The notes under the pieces are model-generated. The model worked only from the letters and a program-made list of their open reading frames with translations. It was not told the DNA's origin and did no database searches. The position numbers and the translations under genes were made by a program. Below are positions 36,790-45,171 of a DNA stretch of 64,000 nt, in pieces. Location: positions 1 through 64,000 of the forward strand of contig JAKPGL010000183.1 of NCBI GenBank assembly GCA_029550925.1. Reading direction: 5' to 3'. The stretch is from Planctomycetota bacterium. Its GTDB lineage: Bacteria > Planctomycetota > Planctomycetia > Pirellulales > Thermoguttaceae. Numbering within the stretch: the first letter of the stretch is position 1; every line of letters begins with the position of its first letter.

Positions 36790-37299
36790 CAGGTACGATC
36801 CCCTTGACTAGCTAAATCCGGTCTGACGCCCTCAGTATCGTCAGCCAGGGCATTTGAGTGGACTCCGGGCCGGACGTAAGCCAGAAGGTCGAGCCAATCG
36901 TCCTCCGGAGGCCCTATTTTACCCTCCACGTGTTTCCTTATCCTTAGAGTTCTTGTTTCGGAACAACCGGTTCAGTTTGCCTATTATATCCAAATCCCTT
37001 GATCCTTAAGAGGGTACCTGGCGATGCGGAACTCGCCGAGAGGTAGGCCGCCGCTGTTGCCGATTTTAACCAATTTGCCTATCATCCTAGAAAAGGTACA
37101 GATTTCCCGGAAGGCCCCGACAAGATGCCAGAAGGGAACCTCAAGAAAAGAATCCATCGGCCTTTTATTCGGTTTTGTGAAGAACTACCTAGCAGGGAGG
37201 TGGTCCTAAAGTCTTTTGGGGGGTTGGCCGATAGACTGTTTTACGGCTGTGGGTCTCCGGACAACGTGCTGCAAGAGCGCGAAGTTCGGTCAGCCTCAT
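36790..37299 (+). other. Gene-free region upstream of an orphan terminator; possible RNA gene
   Basis: No gene was recognised between glnS and the terminator at 37300. Short frames here have no good start or composition, and one runs straight through the terminator. GGGAACCTC near 37134 could pair with GAGGGTTCC in the terminator's 5' arm, which might form an alternative structure. No tRNA, tmRNA, SRP RNA or RNase P core was recognised. Confidence 0.35.
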
Positions 37300-37341
37300 G
37301 GAGGGTTCCCGACACGGCGAGCGGGAACCCTCCTTTTTTTT
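37300..37341 (+). terminator. Orphan intrinsic terminator on the plus strand
   Basis: A perfect 12-bp stem (37300-37311 with 37322-37333, GGAGGGTTCCCG/CGGGAACCCTCC) followed by eight Ts. The strand is plus because the T-run lies on the right. Both flanking genes are on the minus strand, so it must close another transcript. Confidence 0.85.
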
Positions 37342-37420
37342 CGCTTTCTTCTCTCACCCTTCCAGTTTGCCTAACCGACACAGGCCGAAACACTGCCGGG
37401 CCGGCGGAGTCAACAGCCAT

Positions 37421-38689
37421 TTACTTGGACATCGCACTGGTTTCCGGTTTGGCCGTTGGCTTTTGACCCAAACACCGGGCGATCTGGCGGACCGCCTGCC
37501 GGAGGCGTTGTTCGTTTTCGATCAAGGCCATCCGCAGATAGCCTTCGCCCGCCGCTCCGAACCCGCCGCCGGGGCTGACAGCCACATCCCCCTCTTTAAG
37601 CAATTTCATGGCAAAGTCGATGGAAGTCATTTGGCTGGCCCAGGGTTCGGGGATTTTCGCCCAGACGAACATACTGGCCTTGGGCCTGGAGATCGGCCAG
37701 CCCAGCCGCTCCAACCCCTCGCAGAGTACATCCCGCCGGGATTGGTAAATCCGGGCCTGTTCTTCCACGGCTGCCTCGGTATGCCGAAGGGCCATGATCG
37801 CCGCTATCTGTATGGGCCGAAACATCCCGTAGTCGTAATAGCTCTTAATGGTCGCCAACGCCCGGATCATCTCGGCATTGCCGGCGCAAAAGCCCACACG
37901 CCAACCGGCCATGTTGTAGCCCTTGCTCATCGTGGTAAACTCCACGCCCACATCCATCGCCCCTGGCGCGGCCAAAAAACTGGGCGCTTTGTACCCGTCA
38001 AACGTAATGTCCGCATACGCCAGGTCGCTGATGACCATAAACCCATACCGACGGGCTAGCCGAACCAACTCCACATAAAACTCCGGCTCCACCACCGTCG
38101 TAGTCGGGTTATGAGGAAAATTCACAGTTACCACCTTGGGCGTGGGATACAAATGCTGGCAGGTATAGGCCACGTTCCGAAGGAAGTTCTCCGGATTGGA
38201 GATTTCCAGCAGGATGGCATTGGCCGCCGCCAGCGCCACCCCGTAGATATGCGGCGGATACGAGGGCGCCGGTACGATCGCTGTATCTCCAGGGCCCAAC
38301 AGGGCCAAGCACATATGGCTGAACCCCTCCTTGGACCCCAGACAGACGATAATCTCCCGTTCCGGGTCCAGCCGAACGCCGTGTTGCCGAAAATACTTGC
38401 CTGCCACCTCCCGCCGGAGGTTCAAAATCCCCCAGGCTTCCGCATAGCCGTGGTTATCCGGGTTTCGGGCCGCCTCGGCCAATTTTTCCACCACCATCGG
38501 ATGCGGCGGATCCGAGGGGTTCCCCATGCCCAGATCGATCACATCATCCCCAGCCCGCCGCTTTTGATAGAGCAATTTGTTAATCTGGGCAAAAAGATAG
38601 GCGGGCAACCGGTTGACCCGGTCGGCCACCCGAATGGAAAACGGCTGATCCGGACTCGGAGGATTCTCTAATTCTCTTGGATTGTTCAT
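37421..38689 (-). CDS. Pyridoxal-phosphate aminotransferase, AlaC-like
   Basis: A fold-type I aminotransferase of about 422 residues. PLP Lys256 lies in [52 protein letters not shown] is close to alanine aminotransferase AlaC. LL-diaminopimelate aminotransferase is the nearest alternative. The Arg near the C-terminus ([17 protein letters not shown]) binds the substrate carboxylate. ATG at 38689 is preferred over the frame's upstream end at 38776 since homology begins there. Confidence 0.85.
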   Translation of the reverse strand: MNNPRELENPPSPDQPFSIRVADRVNRLPAYLFAQINKLLYQKRRAGDDVIDLGMGNPSDPPHPMVVEKLAEAARNPDNHGYAEAWGILNLRREVAGKYFRQHGVRLDPEREIIVCLGSKEGFSHMCLALLGPGDTAIVPAPSYPPHIYGVALAAANAILLEISNPENFLRNVAYTCQHLYPTPKVVTVNFPHNPTTTVVEPEFYVELVRLARRYGFMVISDLAYADITFDGYKAPSFLAAPGAMDVGVEFTTMSKGYNMAGWRVGFCAGNAEMIRALATIKSYYDYGMFRPIQIAAIMALRHTEAAVEEQARIYQSRRDVLCEGLERLGWPISRPKASMFVWAKIPEPWASQMTSIDFAMKLLKEGDVAVSPGGGFGAAGEGYLRMALIENEQRLRQAVRQIARCLGQKPTAKPETSAMSK

Positions 38690-39021
38690 AGAAACCACCG
38701 AAAACCGATAGGAAGTATCTCCCACCTTTGGCGGGGGACTATAAGAAATAGCCCCCCGAAAGGAAGAAAGCCACAACTCCCACCAAGAAGGTGGCCATAT
38801 ACCACCACTAGGAATATATTCCCCCCACCCTCCGGTTGGCCGGTGAAAGGGGTACCCTTACCTGCTAGCGACTACCCCTAAATAGGTAGCCGCTCTGTTA
38901 GTAACCCCTTTCCCAACTGGGTGGAGAACTTTTTGATTATAATCGCCGGACCGGCGAAGAAAAAGATGAAAAGGCTTCCGCCTTCCTCCCGACCGTACAC
39001 GGTTTCGGAACAAGAATGTGC
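38690..39021. other. Intergenic region, no gene seen
   Basis: It lies between the aminotransferase and the corrinoid gene. It contains a small inverted repeat (CTACC/GGTAG near 38875-38890) and no recognised promoter or RNA. Confidence 0.4.
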
Positions 39022-39663
39022 TCAGGCGGTGGCGCCGACCAGTTGGCAGGCGTATTTCATGCCATCGACGGCGGTTTTGCCGTAAAAGTCGCAGCCAGTG
39101 TTTTCTTTGAGCAGTTCGCTGGCTGCCGCCCCGCCGAGCATGATTTTCACCTGGTCCCGCAGCCCGGCAGCCCGGAGCGCTTCGACTGTGCTGGAAACGG
39201 ACTTGAAGCAGGTCGTCAGCAGGATGCTCATGCCAACTACCTGGGGTTGATGTTGGCGAACCGCTTCGACAAACTTTTCCGGCGGCACATCCACCCCCAA
39301 ATCCACCACCTCAAAACCTACTCCCCGGAGCATCATGATCAGAATGTCTTTGCCGATGTCGTGGACATCGTGTTGCACGGTACCGATGACGGCCTTGCCG
39401 ATCGAAGGGCCTGTTTGCTCTTGGGCCAGGTGTGGGCCCAGCTCGGCCAGCACCTGTTTCATGATCATCCCACCGAACATCAGTTCTGGGATAAAGCATT
39501 CCCCCTTGGCAAAGCGTTCACCCAGTAGGGACATGCCCCGATTGCACTCGGCCACAATCTGCGAAGCGGGCGTACCGGCGCCCAATTGAGAACGAACCAT
39601 TTCCAAGGCCGCCTCGGCTTGGCAATTGGCCAACGCTTCCGCCAAACTCGTCGAACTGCTCAT
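39022..39663 (-). CDS. Corrinoid-binding methyltransferase protein (MtaC/MtbC-like)
   Basis: A 213-residue protein carrying a B12-binding domain. The corrinoid signature is DVHDIGKDI (His101 as the lower axial ligand), with SILLTT and GGAAAS completing it. The four-helix N-terminal cap is at about 1-85. Such proteins shuttle methyl groups between a substrate-specific methyltransferase and a second one. The gene lies 65 bases downstream of a URO-D-type methyltransferase on the same strand and is probably in its operon. The methyl donor is unknown. Confidence 0.88.
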   Translation of the reverse strand: MSSSTSLAEALANCQAEAALEMVRSQLGAGTPASQIVAECNRGMSLLGERFAKGECFIPELMFGGMIMKQVLAELGPHLAQEQTGPSIGKAVIGTVQHDVHDIGKDILIMMLRGVGFEVVDLGVDVPPEKFVEAVRQHQPQVVGMSILLTTCFKSVSSTVEALRAAGLRDQVKIMLGGAAASELLKENTGCDFYGKTAVDGMKYACQLVGATA

Positions 39664-39728
39664 AAGACATTGTCTCCTTTACGAAACGTATCTTGGGTGA
39701 TTCCCAAGGGAACCAAGACAACGAAATC

Positions 39729-41177
39729 TCAGAACGACAACAGCACTTGCCAAATGTAGGTATAGGCCATGGCGTCGCACTCTTCCCACACCCGGCGCAC
39801 TAACTGCTCATCGCCGGGGAGTTTTTCCGGAAGCTCTTTTCGTTTCTCCTCCCAAGGGATGACGACACCGGGCCGTCGGACTCGGCAACCGGGCCGATCC
39901 ATGCTGAGTGGTTCTCTGCTTGGGGCCGGCGGCAACGGCAGGTCCAGCAATTCCGGCTGGTCATAGACCCCGTATTGCCGGGTAAATTCAGTCATGGCGC
40001 GGACGTTTTCCAATTTTGGTTCGTTTTGCATGATGGCCGAGGCGTCCATGATGTAGCCGCCGTCTCGGCCCAAAAGGTCGATCAGCTTCTTGCAATAGGC
40101 TTTCACGTCCTCTGGCGTGCCGAAGGCGAGCAGGTCGTTCGGCAAGCCGCCGGACAAGCAGAACTTTTCGCCCAGTTTTTCCCGGCAGAGTTCGGGTGTG
40201 CTGCGATCGATGTGGAAGACGATGCTTCGTTCCGGCAACTGGGCGAAATAGTCCAGGTTGCCGTCCCAATCGCCCTCGCCGTAGTAAAGGGTTTGGATGC
40301 CATCCCGCCAGAGTTCTTCGGTGATCCATTGGAGGGTGGGCCAATAGAATTTTTCGAATTGTTGGCGGGACAAAAACGGCACACAGCCCCGGTGCAACCA
40401 CAGACCTACGGGCAGGTTCCGCTGGGGATCGGCCCCGCCGCGGGCTACCTCCAACAGATGCGGGGCCAACGCCTCGCAGGCGGCCAACACCTTTTGCGGA
40501 CGGAGGAAAAGGTCCGTACACAACCCTTTGTAGCCGCGGAGTTTGTCGGCCAAGATGTCCAGCGGCGCTTTCAAAATACCCGACAGCGCCGGCGCCGTGC
40601 CCGACTCTTGCCGGAGCATGGTGTTTTGTTTTTCAAACCCCATAAAATAGGCCAGCATGTTCATCCCGCCTTTCAGGAACGACATATTGTTCCTGAAGGT
40701 GTTCGGCTGGCCCAGCGGCGCCACGTCGGCGGCCACCCGCGGCAGCCAAACGTTCATCAAATAGCCGGTCGGGTCTTCGACCAGCAAATCATATTCATCC
40801 GCACGCATCCACGCCTGGTCTTCCGGCGGTTCCAGGTATTGGAAGCCGGTATCCGGCGGCAGATCCACGCCGGGGGTGGCGTAGTAGCGCAAGCCGATCG
40901 CCTGCACCAGACCGGCCCACCCATAGACCATGTTCGGCACGACGGCGTCCCAATCGAAGTCGGCCGCACATCGACGGGCCGCCGCAAACGCCTTCCAAAA
41001 ATCCTGCGTTACCTCCTGCACCGTGTAGCCGGCGTACATGGCCGTGAACTCGGCCACAAAAGGCCGGATCGGCACCTTGTCCGGTTTGCCTTTGCGCATG
41101 GCGGTTACATACCGGCGCAGCCGCTCCTGATACCGCCCCTCCATATCAACGGATGTGGTCTGCCTGGAACTACTCAT
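39729..41177 (-). CDS. Uroporphyrinogen decarboxylase-family methyltransferase
   Basis: A 482-residue URO-D-fold protein. Residues 1-400 contain the family core: VPIRPFVAEFTAMYAG, FDWDAVVPN, GLWLHRGCVPFLSRQQFEKFYWP and HIDRSTPELCREKLGEKFCLSGGLP. Members of this superfamily next to corrinoid proteins transfer methyl groups rather than decarboxylate uroporphyrinogen. The tail (about 420-482) is charged and unusual. ATG at 41177 is chosen with AAAAGGA upstream; the frame runs on to 41489. It probably acts with the corrinoid protein. No corrinoid-reductive activator was seen nearby. Confidence 0.85.
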   Translation of the reverse strand: MSSSRQTTSVDMEGRYQERLRRYVTAMRKGKPDKVPIRPFVAEFTAMYAGYTVQEVTQDFWKAFAAARRCAADFDWDAVVPNMVYGWAGLVQAIGLRYYATPGVDLPPDTGFQYLEPPEDQAWMRADEYDLLVEDPTGYLMNVWLPRVAADVAPLGQPNTFRNNMSFLKGGMNMLAYFMGFEKQNTMLRQESGTAPALSGILKAPLDILADKLRGYKGLCTDLFLRPQKVLAACEALAPHLLEVARGGADPQRNLPVGLWLHRGCVPFLSRQQFEKFYWPTLQWITEELWRDGIQTLYYGEGDWDGNLDYFAQLPERSIVFHIDRSTPELCREKLGEKFCLSGGLPNDLLAFGTPEDVKAYCKKLIDLLGRDGGYIMDASAIMQNEPKLENVRAMTEFTRQYGVYDQPELLDLPLPPAPSREPLSMDRPGCRVRRPGVVIPWEEKRKELPEKLPGDEQLVRRVWEECDAMAYTYIWQVLLSF

Positions 41178-41530
41178 ACGTGATGTCCTTTTACAGGGCC
41201 GCAAGGAAAAGACTGAAAAATCTCCGAAACCTCCCACATAGGAAAACACGCAGTGCAGGAAAACAGCGGAAAGGTTCCCTTCTACTTGTCCAGGGAGGCA
41301 CGGACATGGGCGAGGATAGCTTGTGGGGGATAGTATGCCAAGAAAGGCCGTCGTCGTCAATCGCTCCCCGGGGCGGTTTATCCAGCCAATTCGGAGATGG
41401 TCTAGATGGGGTGCAACCGGCCCGATTGCCTCGATTGGGGATTGTCCGGGGAGAGGGAAGGGCCTAGAATAAAGGCAGAAAAATACCAACTCTAGTTGTA
41501 AAAAATCTTTTCTATGAGGAGGCCCTGATC
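41178..41530. other. Divergent intergenic region
   Basis: It separates the minus-strand methyltransferase from the plus-strand MsrB. No gene or clear promoter was recognised. A ribosome site (GAGGAGG) for MsrB occurs at 41516-41522. Confidence 0.4.
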
Positions 41531-42298
41531 ATGCTGGTTCGCCAATTGGTTGGCTTGGCGATTGTTGTGGTAGGGGTTGGCGGTCTGTTGGCCCTGGGCG
41601 GCTTGGCGCCGACAGGTTCGGGACCATGCCCTGGAGGGATTTCCGGTTCCTGCGGGGCGAAAGGAACGTGTGGGACTTCGGCATGTCTGGGCTTGCCGGT
41701 CGAACTGCCCGGCTGTTGTCCAGGGACGCTTTCAGGAAAGGAGAATTCGCTCATGTTGCCTTCTTCTGCATCTTCGTCCAATCAAGGAAACCCGTCTCAA
41801 TCGCCGGAAGGATCGAAGTCTTCCGCCTCTTCTTCTCTTAGCCCATCCGCGCCGGTCCGCGAAGTCCAAAAAAGCGACCAGGAGTGGCGCAGTCTGCTCA
41901 CGCCGCTCCAGTATCAGGTAACCCGGCAGAAGGGGACCGAACGGGCCTTCACGGGCGAGTATTGGAATTGCACCAAGCCGGGCGTGTATCGGTGCGTCTG
42001 CTGCGGGGCGGAACTGTTTTCCTCGGAGGCCAAGTTCTTATCCAAAAGCGGCTGGCCGAGCTTCTGGCAATCCATCCGCCCAGAAGCTGTGGAAACCCAA
42101 CCCGACCATTCCCATGGGATGATCCGCACCGAGGTCTTGTGCCGACGTTGCGGGGCGCATCTGGGCCATGTCTTCGACGACGGTCCCCCGCCGACCGGGC
42201 TGCGCTATTGCATCAATTCCGCCGCGCTGCGATTGGAGGAGAAGCCTTCCGAAAAGGAACCCCTCAAAGATCAGCGGAATAGTACTTCCACCGAATGA
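41531..42298 (+). CDS. msrB: Peptide-methionine (R)-S-oxide reductase, membrane-anchored
   Basis: A 255-residue protein. The MsrB domain (about 115-240) reduces methionine-R-sulfoxide. Visible are GWPSFW, the two zinc CxxC pairs (CVCC and CRRC) and the catalytic Cys227 in RYCINSAAL. The N-terminus (about 1-27) is a hydrophobic anchor, followed by a Cys-rich stretch ([14 protein letters not shown], then CC) and a Ser/Pro linker. The GAGGAGG site 8 bases before the ATG supports this long start. An exported location is inferred. Cytosolic MsrB is usually about 140 residues. Confidence 0.9.
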   Translation: MLVRQLVGLAIVVVGVGGLLALGGLAPTGSGPCPGGISGSCGAKGTCGTSACLGLPVELPGCCPGTLSGKENSLMLPSSASSSNQGNPSQSPEGSKSSASSSLSPSAPVREVQKSDQEWRSLLTPLQYQVTRQKGTERAFTGEYWNCTKPGVYRCVCCGAELFSSEAKFLSKSGWPSFWQSIRPEAVETQPDHSHGMIRTEVLCRRCGAHLGHVFDDGPPPTGLRYCINSAALRLEEKPSEKEPLKDQRNSTSTE

Positions 42299-42342
42299 AG
42301 GTATAGGCTGTTTTGGAGAGCGGATCGCCTCCGTTTTCATTT

Positions 42343-42369
42343 GTCATTCCCGCGAAAGCGGGAATCCAG
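42343..42369. repeat. Solitary REP-like palindrome, copy F
   Basis: TGTCATTCCCGCGAAAGCGG followed by GAATCC closely matches the REP-like motif inside the MITE copies, but the GTAACATT ends are absent. It lies 45 bases after the msrB stop. Confidence 0.6.
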
Positions 42370-42489
42370 TATGTTGGCCGCTCCCGCGGCGGGAAAGGCC
42401 GCGTAAGAGCCGCCTCCGTGCAGCGCCGCCCGACCGTCAATCTGAAGACAGGGGGCGGCCCCGTTAGGGTCTCATTGTGTGAGAGACTC

Positions 42490-44664
42490 TTACTTCTTTG
42501 CCGGGGACGGCGGATCGGCGTAGAGTAAAAACTCCGGCTGGAAGCTCAACAAGGCCCCGAGGCCGCGAAACTGGATATAGACGTCTTCCAGAGTAGCCTC
42601 CTTGGGCCGAAGGAGCCGCAACTGGAGTATCCGATCTTTTTCTTGGGCCTCCAGGAGGATGGACCGGGGGCTGTCGCAATTGGCCTGTTGCCAGAGCAAT
42701 CGGCCTTCCTGATCCGTAAGTTCGACGCTGAATTGTTCTTTCGGTCCTTCGCCCGCTACGGAAACACCCAATCGTCTGTTGGCGGGCAGGTAGAGATAAT
42801 ACTGGCCGACGGTACCCAACAAGTGGATGAAGCCCCGCTGACCGCCGATAGCCGCCGGATGGCTGCTGCGAACCAATCGGAGGGTATTCAATCCCGGCAG
42901 GCCGACAATCTGGAAAACTCCGGTCTCTGGCGCTCGGAATTCCACCGAGGTGGTCTTTTGGAAGGGCAGTTCGACGCTTTGGACCTGGCGTCCTTCCGGA
43001 CTGTGGATTTCCACCCGGAGGAGTTTTCCCTGATATCGACCCACTTGCTGGTAGGCCATCTCCAACTGAACCAAATCGTTCTGTTGGGCGAAGATCAGAT
43101 AGCGGGCTTCGGCTCGGAGCCGATGCGGCGGCAGTTGTTGGAGCGCGCCGGCGGCCCGCTTGTTTTCCACCACACGCAGCCGGTCCAAGGGCGCCAACGG
43201 CAATTGCCGAATCGGATCGCACGGGAAATGCCGCTCCAACCACTCCGGCCCCAGGTCATACCGGATGGTCTCTTGCCCCTTTTGCACGAGGATTTGTCCG
43301 TGGATTTCCCGCAGACAGACGCCAGCCGAGTTTTCAAATCGGATGGGCGGTCGGCCCGCGGGATCGACGATCTGAAAGTCCTCGAACCGGACTTGGCCCA
43401 CATCCTGCTCATCGCCGCTGGACGACCGGAAGACAATCGGGGCGACCGGTTTAGGCTCTGGCGACGGGTCGGCAAGCCGACACCCGGAAAACCGCACCTG
43501 CAAACCATTCACCGGATTTTGGACCACGATCCTCATCTGGCCTGCGTCCTCAAACCGACAGCCCACTACCTCCACTACGCCTCGAACCGCCTCGTCTGGG
43601 CCGCCGCGGTTGACGATGCTCAGGGAACCAGCGTTGGTCCCCCGGCTGGTGCAGTTTTCCAGCCGGATGGAAATCGGTCGGCTTGAGGCGTTCATGGCCC
43701 CTAAATAGACATGCATCCCGAAACTGGCGTTATCCTCAAACACGCAGTTCCGTAACACACAGTTGGTCAGCAGTTCTTGGGGCCGGTTCGGCTCGAAGTC
43801 GATGCCCGCTGCGGGCGGCGTGCCCCGGGTCCCCCGCATGACGACATTTTCCAGCAGAAGGTTTTCGGCCGTGATGACGCTAATGCCTTGCCGATAGTTG
43901 TTCAGGCAGACGACGTTCCGGATAGTGATGTTTCGGTTGGGTTCGCCCCGACGGCCAGCACCCAGGTACACGCCGTCGCCGCCGCTTTCAGCCAAGGTGA
44001 GGCCCTCCACCAGCACGTCGGAGCAGCCACGCAGGCTCAAGACATGCCGCCACTCGGCCTTTTCGTAGGGCGGCTGGTCATAGTCGGCCCGCCACATCCG
44101 CAGGGTGGCCCTTGGGCCGATCAGCTTCAGATGGCTTTGGTTCCAGGCGGTAAACAGGCTATCGCCTTTGCCGCGGAAAGCGCCCCGTTTGGCGATCACC
44201 TCGACGCCCGGCTCAAAGACGATCTCCTTCTCGCCCACCAGCTCGATCTTATCGACGATCCAGGCGGTGGGCATTTTCGGGATGATCACCTTTTTGGCCT
44301 TCGACCGCAGCGCCGATTGCAAGGCCCGTGTGGCGTCCTGCGGGTCGAATCCCCACCAGGAGGCATACGCCACCGCCCGTCGGCCAGCCTCCACCTCTTG
44401 AACCGCCTCTGGATTGGCTGCGTGCAGGGCGGAATCGGCAGATGGACCGGCCTGAGCGGCAGAAAGGAGGGAGGATTTTTCCTTCGGAATCGGTTGGATG
44501 TTCGGCGGCATGGCCGAACCGGACGAAGGATCGGCCTTCTGCTCAGCGACCGCACCCCATGACCCCGCCGTTTCCCCCTTCCCCCATAAATGGATGCTGA
44601 CGCCTACCAGGATCATGCTGAACAGTGTGCAAGCAAACGGACTCGTGCAGGGTTGCTTTTTCAT
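42490..44664 (-). CDS. Secreted right-handed beta-helix protein
   Basis: A 724-residue exported protein with an N-terminal signal (about 1-32). The parallel beta-helix region lies at about 75-410: repeated short strands such as NITIRNVVCLNNYRQGISVITAENLLLENVVMRGT and GVYLGAGRRG. Such folds are found in polysaccharide lyases, hydrolases and surface adhesins. The C-terminal half is mostly beta (about 420-720) and may be a sugar-binding or anchoring region. No catalytic set can be named. ATG at 44664 follows AGGA; the frame continues to 44730. Confidence 0.75.
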   Translation of the reverse strand: MKKQPCTSPFACTLFSMILVGVSIHLWGKGETAGSWGAVAEQKADPSSGSAMPPNIQPIPKEKSSLLSAAQAGPSADSALHAANPEAVQEVEAGRRAVAYASWWGFDPQDATRALQSALRSKAKKVIIPKMPTAWIVDKIELVGEKEIVFEPGVEVIAKRGAFRGKGDSLFTAWNQSHLKLIGPRATLRMWRADYDQPPYEKAEWRHVLSLRGCSDVLVEGLTLAESGGDGVYLGAGRRGEPNRNITIRNVVCLNNYRQGISVITAENLLLENVVMRGTRGTPPAAGIDFEPNRPQELLTNCVLRNCVFEDNASFGMHVYLGAMNASSRPISIRLENCTSRGTNAGSLSIVNRGGPDEAVRGVVEVVGCRFEDAGQMRIVVQNPVNGLQVRFSGCRLADPSPEPKPVAPIVFRSSSGDEQDVGQVRFEDFQIVDPAGRPPIRFENSAGVCLREIHGQILVQKGQETIRYDLGPEWLERHFPCDPIRQLPLAPLDRLRVVENKRAAGALQQLPPHRLRAEARYLIFAQQNDLVQLEMAYQQVGRYQGKLLRVEIHSPEGRQVQSVELPFQKTTSVEFRAPETGVFQIVGLPGLNTLRLVRSSHPAAIGGQRGFIHLLGTVGQYYLYLPANRRLGVSVAGEGPKEQFSVELTDQEGRLLWQQANCDSPRSILLEAQEKDRILQLRLLRPKEATLEDVYIQFRGLGALLSFQPEFLLYADPPSPAKK

Positions 44665-44850
44665 CGGAAGTCGTCCTTTCAGGCGGGATGTTCTAGTGGT
44701 AATTTTTTCGGCCCACCCTATAGAGAACATGGGCCTCGTAACTGGGCAGGCGGAAGGGACGAAAAGGCCCCCTTCCGAATCAAGGCGGGTTTACCTATCA
44801 GTGTAATCCGCTACGGGAGCGGCGTCAAAGGCGGTCGGCGGGGAGAGGAG

Positions 44851-45045
44851 CTATTTGGGCCTTGGCTGATTGAGCACGGGTTGGTCGGACGGGGCAGAGC
44901 AGCCGAAACGCTCCAATGACGCCGAACAACCGAAACAACCGGGACAAGACGAGACCGCCGGATTTTTCTTCCCCCTCCGGAGAAAACGCCGCACCAGATA
45001 GACGGCCGCCGCAAGAATCATCGCTCCGACCAAGACGTGCTGCAC
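44851..45045 (-). CDS. FeoB-associated Cys-rich membrane protein
   Basis: A 64-residue peptide. One transmembrane helix (about 4-20, VLVGAMILAAAVYLV) is followed by a basic stretch and Cys residues (CPGCFGC and another Cys). Small proteins of this shape next to feoB are a known family, thought to aid ferrous-iron uptake, possibly in place of FeoC. It follows the feoB stop by 126 bases on the same strand. Competing frames on both sides are shadows. Confidence 0.7.
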   Translation of the reverse strand: MQHVLVGAMILAAAVYLVRRFLRRGKKNPAVSSCPGCFGCSASLERFGCSAPSDQPVLNQPRPK

Positions 45046-45171
45046 AGAACGAGCCTCCCAGAACGTATTTCACTGGAAACCATTTTAGACCGTCCGGTCA
45101 AGGCCCCGCCTTACGCCGGAACGATCGAACAGAACGTATCCCATATTATTGCCGCCGGGCGGCGATAGAGT

